A stretch of DNA of 11,496 nucleotides from CAMCVE01 sp039920645 (lineage in GTDB: Bacteria; Bdellovibrionota; UBA2428), in contig JBDSDI010000257.1 of NCBI GenBank assembly GCA_039920645.1, forward strand, positions 1 through 11,496, written 5' to 3'. The notes under the pieces are model-generated. The model was not told the origin of the DNA and made no database searches. It saw only the letters and a program-made list of their open reading frames with translations. Both the position numbers and the translations under genes were made by a program. Shown here in pieces: positions 1 to 7,090 of this stretch (positions within the stretch are counted from its first letter, which is position 1; every line of letters starts with the position of its first letter).

Positions 1-2
1 CC

Positions 3-56
3 GTAAAAAAGGGTAAGGCTTTGAAAAAAGTCAAAGGCCGGGGACTCAATGACTAA
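3..56 (+). CDS. possible C-terminal tail of an upstream gene (partial)
   Basis: An open frame enters from the left edge and reads 17 codons, ending in a Lys/Gly-rich tail (KKVKGRGLND) before TAA at 54-56. It overlaps the next start codon in the compact form ATGACTAA, which is typical of translationally coupled operon genes. The other two forward frames stop at 4-6 and 14-16, so this is the only forward frame that runs into the urc4 start. Too little is visible to name it. From context, a urc1/GTP cyclohydrolase II-like gene would be the expected partner of urc4, but that is inference only. Confidence 0.4.
   Translation, partial: VKKGKALKKVKGRGLND
40..44 (+). promoter_or_regulatory. ribosome binding site of urc4
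   Basis: GGGGA lies 4 bases before the ATG at 49, with a second purine run AAAGG at 33-37. Both lie inside the end of the upstream open frame, which fits coupled translation. Confidence 0.45.
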
Positions 57-1284
57 GGCTGTTCTCTCGAAGGAACAGTTCGATGATCTCTGTTCCACGC
101 GCTTCGTGCGCGAACGCTCGCGTCGCATTTACGACAAAGCGCTCGCGGGCGGTACACGCTTCAGGCTCGATCTCGCGAAGCTTCCCGCTTGCGCGGACTT
201 CGTACGCAATTTGATTCTGAAAAATTATCCTGACCTGAAAGTTCCTTTCCATTCGCGCTGGGAACACTTCAACGTCGGCAGCGTCGATCGTATTCAGGCG
301 CTCGATAGGAAGCTCGCTACGCTTGCGTCTCGCGACAAAGCCTATGCGCTTACCGATCTTGTGCTCGTTTCGGTTCTGCTCGATGCGGGGGCCGGTCCCG
401 ACTGGGCCTACAAGGCGCGCGACGGCGGATCGTATTCGCGCTCCGAAGGACTCGCGGTCGCGAGTCTCGAGATCTTCGAGGCGGGACTCTTCTCGTCCGA
501 TTCGAAAAATCCCCACCGTGTTGATTCGAAAGCCCTCAAAGCGCTCAAGATTGAAGACATGCGTAAAGCTTTCCAAATAAGCGCCGCGAATCCTATGACC
601 GGCCTCGAAGGCCGCATCGGACTCATGCAAAAGCTCGGCGAATGTCTCGAAAAGCGCGGCGACTTCTTCACCCAGGACGGGCTCTCGCGCCCGGGATATC
701 TTTTGGATTGGTACGCCACGCGTCTCGATACACGCGGCCAGCTTCCGGCACAGACGCTCCTGCGCGGACTCCTCTGGGGGCTCGGCGACATGTGGCCCGA
801 GCGTTTCGTCGTCAATGACTGTCGTCTCGGAGACGCGTGGGTCTATCCTCACGGCGCGAAGCCCGAATACGAAAACATCGTGGCCTTCCACAAACTCTCG
901 CAGTGGCTCTCGTACTCAATGATCCATCCGCTCGAAGTCTCGGGTCTCGCAGTTTCCGGCATTACCGAACTCACGGGACTTCCGGAGTACCGTAACGGCG
1001 GACTCTTTACGGACATGGAGGTGCTCGTGCCGCGCGCGATCGCCGACATCGAAAAGACCCACGCGCCCGACGGGAATTTCCTCATCGAATGGCGCGCTCT
1101 GACGGTTTGTCTGCTCGACGAGACCGCGAAACTCATCAGAAAAGATTTGAAGCTCTCGGACGAAGAACTTCCGCTCGGTAAAGTACTCCAGGGCGGAACC
1201 TGGCTTGCTGGCCGCGAAACCGCCAAGCGTCTCCGCGGCGGCCAGCCTCCGTTCAAAATCGAGAGTGACGGCACGGTATTTTGA
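49..1284 (+). CDS. urc4: DUF1688 protein, URC4/Urg3 family (uracil catabolism)
   Basis: This 411-residue protein matches the DUF1688 family by its recognisable conserved stretches: VPFHSRWEHF at about 65-74, LLDAGAGPDWAY at 110-121, RSEGLAVAS at 131-139, RPGYLLDWY at 214-222 and LGDMWPERF with LGDAWVYP at 245-267. Length is close to the fungal homologues. In the yeast Lachancea kluyveri, URC4 is needed for the URC route of uracil breakdown, and its fission-yeast homologue is urg3; its exact reaction is not settled as far as I know. No signal peptide or membrane segment is visible, so it is probably cytoplasmic. The next gene is uracil phosphoribosyltransferase, 10 bp downstream, and a uridine kinase follows, which strongly supports a role in uracil/UMP degradation. 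The stop TGA also forms part of the next gene's ribosome site (TGAGGT). The family call is firm; the pathway role is inferred from family and neighbours. Confidence 0.9.
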   Translation: MTKAVLSKEQFDDLCSTRFVRERSRRIYDKALAGGTRFRLDLAKLPACADFVRNLILKNYPDLKVPFHSRWEHFNVGSVDRIQALDRKLATLASRDKAYALTDLVLVSVLLDAGAGPDWAYKARDGGSYSRSEGLAVASLEIFEAGLFSSDSKNPHRVDSKALKALKIEDMRKAFQISAANPMTGLEGRIGLMQKLGECLEKRGDFFTQDGLSRPGYLLDWYATRLDTRGQLPAQTLLRGLLWGLGDMWPERFVVNDCRLGDAWVYPHGAKPEYENIVAFHKLSQWLSYSMIHPLEVSGLAVSGITELTGLPEYRNGGLFTDMEVLVPRAIADIEKTHAPDGNFLIEWRALTVCLLDETAKLIRKDLKLSDEELPLGKVLQGGTWLAGRETAKRLRGGQPPFKIESDGTVF

Positions 1285-1294
1285 GGTAAAAGAC

Positions 1295-1942
1295 ATGACT
1301 GCAAACAACAAGAATTTAAAAAACCTGACCATCGTCGAACATCCCGTTCTTTTCGAAAAGCTCGCCACGCTTCGCGACAAAAGTACAACCTCGCACAGTT
1401 TCCGCCAGACTCTCAAAGAGATCAGCACTTTCCTCGCTTACGAGGCGACTCGCGATCTCAAAATGGGCAAGGGCGTTGTCGAAACCCCGATGGAAAAAGC
1501 CACACTCCCTCGCGTCAGTGAGGAGGTCGTCATTGTCTCGATTCTTCGCGCCGGCGAGGGAATGCTCGACGGTTTCCTGAGCACGCTTCCCTTTGCACGC
1601 GTCGGTCACGTCGGCATCTACCGCGACAAATTCATGAACAACACCGTGGAGTACTACTTCCGCGTTCCGGACAGCTTTCGAGGCAAGCGCGTGCTGCTGC
1701 TCGATCCGTTGCTCGCGACGGGAGACACGGCTCTCGCGACGCTCGACCGCTTGAAGCAGTATGGCGTAGGTCCGATCACCTTCGTCTCCGTACTCTCGGC
1801 CGCCGTCGGGATTAAGAAGATCAACGAGGTCCATCCCGACGTGAAGATCATCACCTGCTCGGTAGAAAATTCTCTCAACGAAAAGGGCTATCTCTTGCCT
1901 GGACTCGGCGACGCCGGAGACCGTCTTTTCAACACGCTATGA
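1295..1942 (+). CDS. upp: uracil phosphoribosyltransferase
   Basis: A 215-residue type I phosphoribosyltransferase that converts uracil plus PRPP to UMP and pyrophosphate. Family landmarks are present in order: RAGEGM at 85-90, HVGIYRD at 105-111, the PRPP-binding loop DPLLATGDT at 137-145 (usual form DPMLATGGS) and the uracil-binding C-terminal stretch GYLLPGLGDAGDR at 198-210. Length is close to the E. coli enzyme (208). The frame is open back to 1205, but I chose the ATG at 1295. It follows GAGGT at 1283-1287 with a good spacing, the earlier start would lie deep inside urc4, and family homology begins near this Met. The stop overlaps the udk start (ATGA). In the URC pathway the UPRTase (URC6/urg2) makes UMP as the entry step, so this copy could be catabolic as well as salvage. 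No membrane segments are visible. Confidence 0.96.
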   Translation: MTANNKNLKNLTIVEHPVLFEKLATLRDKSTTSHSFRQTLKEISTFLAYEATRDLKMGKGVVETPMEKATLPRVSEEVVIVSILRAGEGMLDGFLSTLPFARVGHVGIYRDKFMNNTVEYYFRVPDSFRGKRVLLLDPLLATGDTALATLDRLKQYGVGPITFVSVLSAAVGIKKINEVHPDVKIITCSVENSLNEKGYLLPGLGDAGDRLFNTL

Positions 1943-2547
1943 AAAGGGTCGTCGTGGGAATCGCAGGCGGTAGCGGCTCGGGCAAAACGACGCTCGCCCA
2001 GATGCTGAAGGATCTCCTAGGTGCGCGTGCTAAGATTCTTTACCAGGATTCCTACTACATCGATCAAAGTCACCGTTTCGACGGCGATGGCGGTTCTGTA
2101 AACTTCGATCATCCGAAAAGTCTCGAGTTCTCGCTCTTGGCGGCGCACATGAGCGAACTGAAGTCCGGCAAAGTGGTCGAAGTTCCCCAGTACGATTTTT
2201 CGACCCATAAACGCCTCAAAGACACCGCGCATTTTGCGTGTTGCGAAGTCGTGATTGTCGACGGAACGCTGCTGCTCTCTCAGGAAGGCATTTGCCAGGC
2301 GCTCGACATCAAGGTTTTCGTCGATACACCAGAAGCGTTACGTTTTTCGAGGCGCCTGGAGCGCGATGTTTGCGAACGCGGCCGTACGCCCGAGGGCGTA
2401 AAAAAGCAGTTCGATCAGCAAGTCAAACCGATGCACGACCTCTTCGTGGAACCGTCCAAAGACCAAGCCGATTTCCTGTTCTCGGGAGAGCTCGACGTGA
2501 GAGTTTGCGCGGAAAAGTTAGTTCGCGAAATCGCCAAATTTCTCTGA
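1939..2547 (+). CDS. udk: uridine kinase-like P-loop kinase
   Basis: A 202-residue kinase of the uridine kinase/phosphoribulokinase superfamily, slightly shorter than E. coli Udk (213). It should phosphorylate uridine or cytidine to UMP or CMP using ATP or GTP. The Walker A motif GGSGSGKT is at residues 10-17. It is followed by the family elements QDSYY, NFDHP, VPQYDFSTH, VIVDGTLLL and the lid-like segment RRLERDVCERGRTPEGV, then Q..V.PMH..FV.PSK..AD. The start ATG overlaps the upp stop by 4 bp, indicating translational coupling. Paired with upp, it would funnel both uracil and uridine to UMP, feeding salvage or the Urc route encoded upstream. A phosphoribulokinase-like or unknown small-molecule substrate is a less likely alternative. 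The protein is soluble, with no signal peptide. Confidence 0.88.
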   Translation: MKRVVVGIAGGSGSGKTTLAQMLKDLLGARAKILYQDSYYIDQSHRFDGDGGSVNFDHPKSLEFSLLAAHMSELKSGKVVEVPQYDFSTHKRLKDTAHFACCEVVIVDGTLLLSQEGICQALDIKVFVDTPEALRFSRRLERDVCERGRTPEGVKKQFDQQVKPMHDLFVEPSKDQADFLFSGELDVRVCAEKLVREIAKFL

Positions 2548-2560
2548 TAAACCTGGGTTC

Positions 2561-3853
2561 GTGAATCTTTTCGAGCCACTCGCCGAGCGCATGCGCCCCC
2601 GCAATCTGGACGAGTACCTGGGACAAAAACACGTCCTCGGTCAGGGCAAGCTTTTGCGCAAAATTATCGAGGATATCGGCGCCGGTCACGTCGACCGTTT
2701 GCCCTCGCTCGTTTTTTGGGGACCTCCGGGAACCGGCAAGACGACGCTCGCGCGATTGCTCGCTCAGACCGTCAACGCCCACTTCACGACGCTTTCCGCG
2801 ACGAACGCCGGCGTGAAGGACGTGCGCCAGATTGTCGAGGATGCACAGAACCGTCTGCGCCTCGAGGATCGCCCCTCGCTGCTTTTTATCGACGAGATCC
2901 ATCGCTTCAACAAGGGTCAGCAAGACGCGCTCTTGCCCGCCGTGGAAGAGGGGATACTCACCCTCGTGGGAGCGACCACGGAAAATCCTAGCTTCGAACT
3001 TAACCGCGCGCTCCTCAGTCGTTTGCGTGTGTTCGTCCTCGAGCCATTGTCGATCGATGATCTCGAGAAAATTATTCGCAAGGCACTGGTCGATGTCACC
3101 CGCGGTCTCGGCGCCAAGGATATGCATCTTGCCGACGACGTGATCACGCTTCTCGCACAGAACACCGGAGGCGACGCTCGCGCGGCTCTGAATGCGCTCG
3201 AGTGGCTCTCGCTCCGACGCGAGAGGACTATCACTCGTGAAATGGCTCTGGAAGCTTTGGAAAAGAGCGTTGTCGCCTATGACGCCACCGGTGAGGATCA
3301 TTACAACCTCATCTCGGCTCTTCATAAATCTATCCGCGGCTCCGACCCGCAGGCCGCGCTTTACTACCTCGCGCGCATGCTCGAGGGTGGCGAAGATCCT
3401 CTCTTCATCGCACGTCGTCTCGTGCGCGCTGCAAGCGAGGACATCGGTCTTGCTGATCCTGTCGCGCTTGCGCAGGCGATGCTCGCTAAGGAAACCGTGG
3501 ATTTCGTCGGCGTGCCCGAGTGCGACGTTGCCCTTGCGCAGGCGACGGTCTATCTCGCGCTCGCTCCCAAATCGAACGCGCTCTACATTGCGTCGAAGGC
3601 CGCTCGCGCCGAAGTTCAGAACTCGGGAAGTCTTCCCGTCCCACTTCATTTCCGCAACGCGCCGACGGGTCTCATGAAAGATCTCGGCTATTCCAAAGGC
3701 TACGAGTACGATCCCGACGTCGAAGGCGGCGTTTCGTCGCAGCAGACGTTGCCGGACGTCCTTGTCGGGCGCACGTTCTACGAGCCTCGCGATATCGGCT
3801 TCGAGCGTGATCTCACCAAGCGCATCGAATATTTCACGAAGCTGCGTAAGTAA
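2561..3853 (+). CDS. rarA: replication-associated recombination protein A (AAA+ ATPase)
   Basis: A 430-residue member of the RarA/MgsA/WRNIP1 family, an AAA+ ATPase of the clamp-loader clade that acts at stalled replication forks. Walker A GPPGTGKT is at 54-61 and Walker B with IDE at 110-112, followed by the family hallmark HRFNKGQQD. The sensor region GATTENPSFELN, the HKSIRGSDP segment and the C-terminal APKSNALY and LHFRNAPTGLMK blocks are all present. The start is GTG at 2561. The N-terminal NLFEPLAERMRP aligns with the N-terminus of E. coli RarA, so the internal ATG at 2591 would cut conserved sequence. The Shine-Dalgarno sequence is weak. It lies 13 bp after udk and is probably the last gene of the operon; its link to pyrimidine metabolism may only be co-transcription. 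It converges with the minus-strand membrane protein, with 8 bp between the stops and no terminator visible. Confidence 0.96.
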   Translation: MNLFEPLAERMRPRNLDEYLGQKHVLGQGKLLRKIIEDIGAGHVDRLPSLVFWGPPGTGKTTLARLLAQTVNAHFTTLSATNAGVKDVRQIVEDAQNRLRLEDRPSLLFIDEIHRFNKGQQDALLPAVEEGILTLVGATTENPSFELNRALLSRLRVFVLEPLSIDDLEKIIRKALVDVTRGLGAKDMHLADDVITLLAQNTGGDARAALNALEWLSLRRERTITREMALEALEKSVVAYDATGEDHYNLISALHKSIRGSDPQAALYYLARMLEGGEDPLFIARRLVRAASEDIGLADPVALAQAMLAKETVDFVGVPECDVALAQATVYLALAPKSNALYIASKAARAEVQNSGSLPVPLHFRNAPTGLMKDLGYSKGYEYDPDVEGGVSSQQTLPDVLVGRTFYEPRDIGFERDLTKRIEYFTKLRK

Positions 3854-3861
3854 TTAGGGAG

Positions 3862-4110
3862 CTAGGAGTCGAGGACTTCGATCACGGAAGGATCGGCTTC
3901 GTTCTGCTTGATGCGGTAAGGACCGATCTCTTTGTTGTCGATGACGGCGCTGAGGTTAGGGTCGTTCCATGCTGCTCGCGCCTGTTGCGCCGAGGGGCCG
4001 CGCAAGAAGGCGAAGCCAAGATTGAGAATCGCGAAGACGGCAGTGGCTGCGAGGAGTACCGGCAGTCCTACAACGATGAGTACGGCGAGGCCTAGGACAA
4101 GCCAGAGCAT
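3862..4110 (-). CDS. small hypothetical membrane protein
   Basis: An 82-residue protein I do not recognise. Residues 2 to about 37 are strongly hydrophobic (Leu, Val, Ala), long enough for one long or two short membrane segments, with a possible turn at GLP (15-17). A polar, probably cytoplasmic or periplasmic tail follows from FLRGPSAQQ. I chose the ATG at 4110 because AGGA lies 6 bases upstream (complement of 4117-4120). An in-frame ATG at 4143 would add 11 residues but has no ribosome site. It lies 60 bp after the FAH-family gene on the same strand and is probably co-transcribed. Function is unknown. The ORF is short, but the membrane-protein composition and good ribosome site support it. 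Confidence 0.6.
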   Translation of the reverse strand: MLWLVLGLAVLIVVGLPVLLAATAVFAILNLGFAFLRGPSAQQARAAWNDPNLSAVIDNKEIGPYRIKQNEADPSVIEVLDS

Positions 4111-4170
4111 GGAGAATCCTGAAGTTTTATAAACTCGGATCATACATTGAGAATAGGAACCCTCGGCTTC

Positions 4171-5070
4171 TCAGTCAAACACTTCGACGCGGCTCGTAAA
4201 TCGCCCCAGAATTTCCGAATGAAATTCGAGGACGTCGCCGGGTTGGAGGAACGAAAAGCTCGCGAGCCACAACTTGCGCGCGCGTTTCTGGCTGAATCCC
4301 GCCCGCAGCACAAGTGCGAGTTTCTCGACAAGCGTGGGGGCGCGAAAGACGGTTCCGATAGGGGTGCCGGTGCCGATCACGACCCATTCGGCGTCTTGGG
4401 AGAGTGTGGAATCTTCGAAGACCCGGGCGTGGATGCCCTCGGGCGTGAGAATATTCAGGGACGTGTCGAGCTGTTGTCTCGCTTCGCCATTCACCCGAAA
4501 GCGGATGCGAAGTTTTTTCCAAAGATTCGCGTCACCGACGGCCATGAGGGTGCCGTGCGCATTGGCGCGCTCGAAACTTTTCGCTTTCGAAAACCCGGGT
4601 CCCAAATTCTTCGCATCGAAGTTCTCGACTTGAATACTCCGATCGCTCAAGTCGTTGTGCATCAGATAGCCGAAAAGCGTGGGCTCGTTTCGATGCAGGA
4701 GCAGCGAGACTTCGGTTTCGTAATCGAGATACTCGCGGTAGGGGACGGGGTCCGAAAGGCGAGTAGGGGACGCGTTCTTCTCAAAAATGACCGTCGTCTG
4801 GACTGCGACGTCATCACGGTGATCTTGGTAGCTCAGACCGATGCCGAGACTTCGGGTCTTCGATCGCGAAGGCAAGGGGAGGGTGAGCTGCTCGAGAGCG
4901 TAACGTTCCAGCGGTGCTTCACTCGCTGAGTCCACGAGTTCCGCAAAACTCTCCAACTTCGACGAAAGCACGCGCGCTTGGACTTCCGTATCGCTGAAGC
5001 TTTCTACGCAAAGCAGCTGTCCGTCAGCCGCGCGCGCGACGAGGATATGAGAAGCCGTGGAGTCGTTCAT
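4171..5070 (-). CDS. fumarylacetoacetate hydrolase (FAH) superfamily protein
   Basis: A 299-residue soluble protein with the C-terminal FAH fold. FAH enzymes are metal-dependent hydrolases, decarboxylases or isomerases acting on beta-diketo or 2-keto acids. Visible landmarks are GIGLSYQDHRDD at 77-88 (usual G.NY..H, with H84 in the catalytic position), the metal-ligand pair E118 and E120 in LDYETEV, D140 in HNDLSDRSIQ, K164 in SKAKSFE, GTPIGT at 235-240 and LQPGDVLE at 275-282. All expected metal ligands are present, so it looks active. The N-terminal 70 residues look like the usual small FAH N-domain. ATG at 5070 follows AGGA (complement of 5080-5083) by 9 bases. It is divergent from the GH3 operon, and a small membrane protein follows. 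The substrate cannot be told from sequence; names such as 2-hydroxyhepta-2,4-diene-1,7-dioate isomerase would be overprecise. Confidence 0.85.
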   Translation of the reverse strand: MNDSTASHILVARAADGQLLCVESFSDTEVQARVLSSKLESFAELVDSASEAPLERYALEQLTLPLPSRSKTRSLGIGLSYQDHRDDVAVQTTVIFEKNASPTRLSDPVPYREYLDYETEVSLLLHRNEPTLFGYLMHNDLSDRSIQVENFDAKNLGPGFSKAKSFERANAHGTLMAVGDANLWKKLRIRFRVNGEARQQLDTSLNILTPEGIHARVFEDSTLSQDAEWVVIGTGTPIGTVFRAPTLVEKLALVLRAGFSQKRARKLWLASFSFLQPGDVLEFHSEILGRFTSRVEVFD

Positions 5071-5152
5071 GGGCGTCCATCCTGCTCGATTTTTGGCCGC
5101 ACGCCTTCCTCGTTAGGTGCCAATTCCCGCCTTTTGCGGCACTGCAAGACGC

Positions 5153-5181
5153 TTGACGAGGAGGCTTCAATAGCATATAAT
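5153..5181 (+). promoter_or_regulatory. sigma70-type promoter of the GH3 operon
   Basis: TTGACG at 5153-5158 and TATAAT at 5176-5181 are separated by exactly 17 bp, matching the sigma70 consensus at 11 of 12 positions. The predicted start point is near 5188, giving a leader of about 50 bases to the GH3 start. The box lies in an AT-rich island within GC-rich surroundings. Confidence 0.85.
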
Positions 5182-5192
5182 GCACTGCATTA
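5178..5192. promoter_or_regulatory. candidate operator, perfect 15-bp palindrome
   Basis: TAATGCA-C-TGCATTA is a perfect 7+1+7 inverted repeat. It overlaps the last four bases of the -10 box and covers the expected transcription start. That position is typical of a repressor site that blocks RNA polymerase. The regulator is not identifiable and no regulator gene is in the window. Confidence 0.6.
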
Positions 5193-5239
5193 AAACACTG
5201 AATTATTAATAGCTTATGCCAAAGTATACGGAGAGACCC

Positions 5240-7090
5240 ATGAAATCACTGACCGCCTATCTCGTCCCTTTCGTCGTCAAACGCCGTGGCCAGAGAATGG
5301 AACGTCGTCTGAATGCCGAAATGAATGATCTGAAGGCGAGCCAAGAGCGTCTTTTGCTGAGTATCCTGAGTCAACAGGCGGCCACGCGCTTCGGGAAAGA
5401 ACACAATTTTTCGGATATCGCGAGCGTTGAGGAGTTCCGCAAGCAGGTGCCCGTTCTGGATTACGAGAAAATGCGTCCGTACGTCATGGAACAGGATAGA
5501 ACCAACAAGCCCGTTCTTCTCTCGCAGAATCCTATCTTCTACGCCGTGACGAGCGGGACGACCGGCCAACCTAAGTACATTCCCGTTCACGAGGACGCGT
5601 TAAAGGCTCATCGTCAGTGCACTGACTTTTTTACCTTCAATCTTCTCAAAGCACGCCCCCGTCTTTTCGACGGACGCATGCTCGCGATTGTGAGTCCCGC
5701 CGTCGAAGGCAAGCTCGAATCGGGACGCAGTTTCGGTTCAACCTCGGGCCATATGTACAACGGCATGCCGTCGGTGGTGCGCAAGAAGTACATTGTTCCC
5801 GCTTCGGTCTTCGGAATCGCGGACTACGATCTGAAGTACCACACGATCTTGAGGCTTGCGCTCGAGGCCAAGAACATCACCTTCCTTACGACCGCTAACC
5901 CGAGCACCATTGCAAAACTCGTGAGTCTGATCGCCCCCCATATCGACGCGCTCGCCGACGATATCGAAAAAGGATCGTACTCGCGCTTGGCCGAACTGGA
6001 TGACGTCAGTCGCGTGGACGTCGTCAAGCGTCTGAGCGCTGATCCTGCGCGCGCCGCCGAGCTTCGTCTTCTCAGGAAGGAGGAGCGTCTCAAGATCAAA
6101 GATATTTGGCCCGACCTTCAGGTGGTTGGGGTGTGGACGGGCGGATCGAGCTCGATCTTTCTCGATCAACTCGCGGGACAGTTTTCGTCCGAGACTCTAA
6201 TTCGCGATCTCGGTTATCTCTCTTCCGAGTTCCGCGGCAGCGTTCCCGTCATGAGCGGCACCAACGCGGGCGTGCCCACGTTCTTCAACTGTTTCTTCGA
6301 GTTCGTCGAACATTCCGCATGGGACGACGGGCGCAAGGACTTCATCGGTCTCGAGAGTCTCGAGGACAAGAAAAACTACTACGTCTTCATCACGACGAAC
6401 TACGGACTCTATCGGTACAACATGAACGACATTGTTCAGGTCGACGGCTTCTACTCGAAGGTGCCGATGATCCGTTTCCTCCAAAAAGGCAAAGGTGTCA
6501 CGAGCATCACCGGCGAAAAACTCTACGAAAGCCAAGTTATTCAGGCTGTGGGACGCCTCGAAAAAGAACTCGGTGTCGATTCCGAGTTCTACGTCATGAG
6601 CTGCGATCCTCAGGAAGCGCGTTACACGCTCTACTACGAAGTTTCTCCGAAAGTGAAAGACTCCAAGATTCAGGAGATGGGTATCGAAGCTCTCGACGAG
6701 TGCAAGAAATTTCAAGCGCGTCTCGATCAGGTGCTGGGCGAGGTGAACATCGAGTACGAAGCTAAACGCAAAAGCGGCCGCGTGAACCCGCTTCGCGTCT
6801 GTATTCTCAAGCGAGGGACTTACGAGAACTTCAAGCGTTTCTATCTCGATCAGGGTCAGCGTGAAGGTCAGTTCAAGATCGTCGCCCTGCAGTTCGCTAA
6901 AGACATCAAATTCGATTTCATGCCTCATGTCGGGTGGGACGGAGCACGCACGGATTCCGAAAATCTTGTCGTCCTCGCGACCACGCGTCATTCGAGAGTC
7001 GTGAGCGACGAAGACCTCGAGACGGCCACGCGCCTCAGTCTGCGGGCTCCGGCGCCGATCGTGTCCCTCGGAGAGGCCGTGAGACTCTGA
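5240..7090 (+). CDS. GH3-family acyl-adenylate/amide synthetase
   Basis: A 616-residue protein of the GH3 auxin-responsive promoter family, an ANL-type adenylating fold that activates a carboxylic acid with ATP and joins it to an amine, often an amino acid. Visible motifs are TSGTTGQPKY at 104-113 (ATP/phosphate loop), YLSSEFRG at 326-333 (plant form YASSE), TTNYGLYRYNMND at 385-397 (counterpart of the plant YxxGD region) and TGEKLYE at 424-430. The family's usual GQFK end is at 543-546, after which about 70 extra residues follow. I chose ATG 5240, preceded by GGAGAG with 4 bases spacing; an in-frame ATG at 5216 has no ribosome site. It is first in a three-gene unit behind a strong promoter, and its TGA overlaps the next ATG by one base. 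No signal peptide is seen, so it is probably cytoplasmic. The acid and amine substrates are unknown. Confidence 0.88.
   Translation: MKSLTAYLVPFVVKRRGQRMERRLNAEMNDLKASQERLLLSILSQQAATRFGKEHNFSDIASVEEFRKQVPVLDYEKMRPYVMEQDRTNKPVLLSQNPIFYAVTSGTTGQPKYIPVHEDALKAHRQCTDFFTFNLLKARPRLFDGRMLAIVSPAVEGKLESGRSFGSTSGHMYNGMPSVVRKKYIVPASVFGIADYDLKYHTILRLALEAKNITFLTTANPSTIAKLVSLIAPHIDALADDIEKGSYSRLAELDDVSRVDVVKRLSADPARAAELRLLRKEERLKIKDIWPDLQVVGVWTGGSSSIFLDQLAGQFSSETLIRDLGYLSSEFRGSVPVMSGTNAGVPTFFNCFFEFVEHSAWDDGRKDFIGLESLEDKKNYYVFITTNYGLYRYNMNDIVQVDGFYSKVPMIRFLQKGKGVTSITGEKLYESQVIQAVGRLEKELGVDSEFYVMSCDPQEARYTLYYEVSPKVKDSKIQEMGIEALDECKKFQARLDQVLGEVNIEYEAKRKSGRVNPLRVCILKRGTYENFKRFYLDQGQREGQFKIVALQFAKDIKFDFMPHVGWDGARTDSENLVVLATTRHSRVVSDEDLETATRLSLRAPAPIVSLGEAVRL

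Noticed and set aside
46..891. 281-codon open frame antisense to urc4
   Set aside because: It mirrors the coding strand of a clearly conserved protein in GC-rich DNA; its product has no recognisable motif.
2423..3649. 408-codon open frame antisense to rarA
   Set aside because: It is a shadow of rarA, with Arg/Glu-rich composition and no domain; rarA is conserved along its full length.
5126..5140. CCGC-CTTTT-GCGG hairpin as a terminator or riboswitch
   Set aside because: The stem is only 4 bp, no T-run follows, and it lies upstream of the promoter on the plus strand.
6197..6991. 264-codon antisense frame within the GH3 gene
   Set aside because: Its composition reflects reversed GH3 codons, and it has no motif or ribosome site.
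6934..7089. N-terminal extension of the enolase-family frame
   Set aside because: It lies inside the GH3 coding region in another frame and is Arg/Pro-rich. Family homology begins at the Met encoded at 7090.
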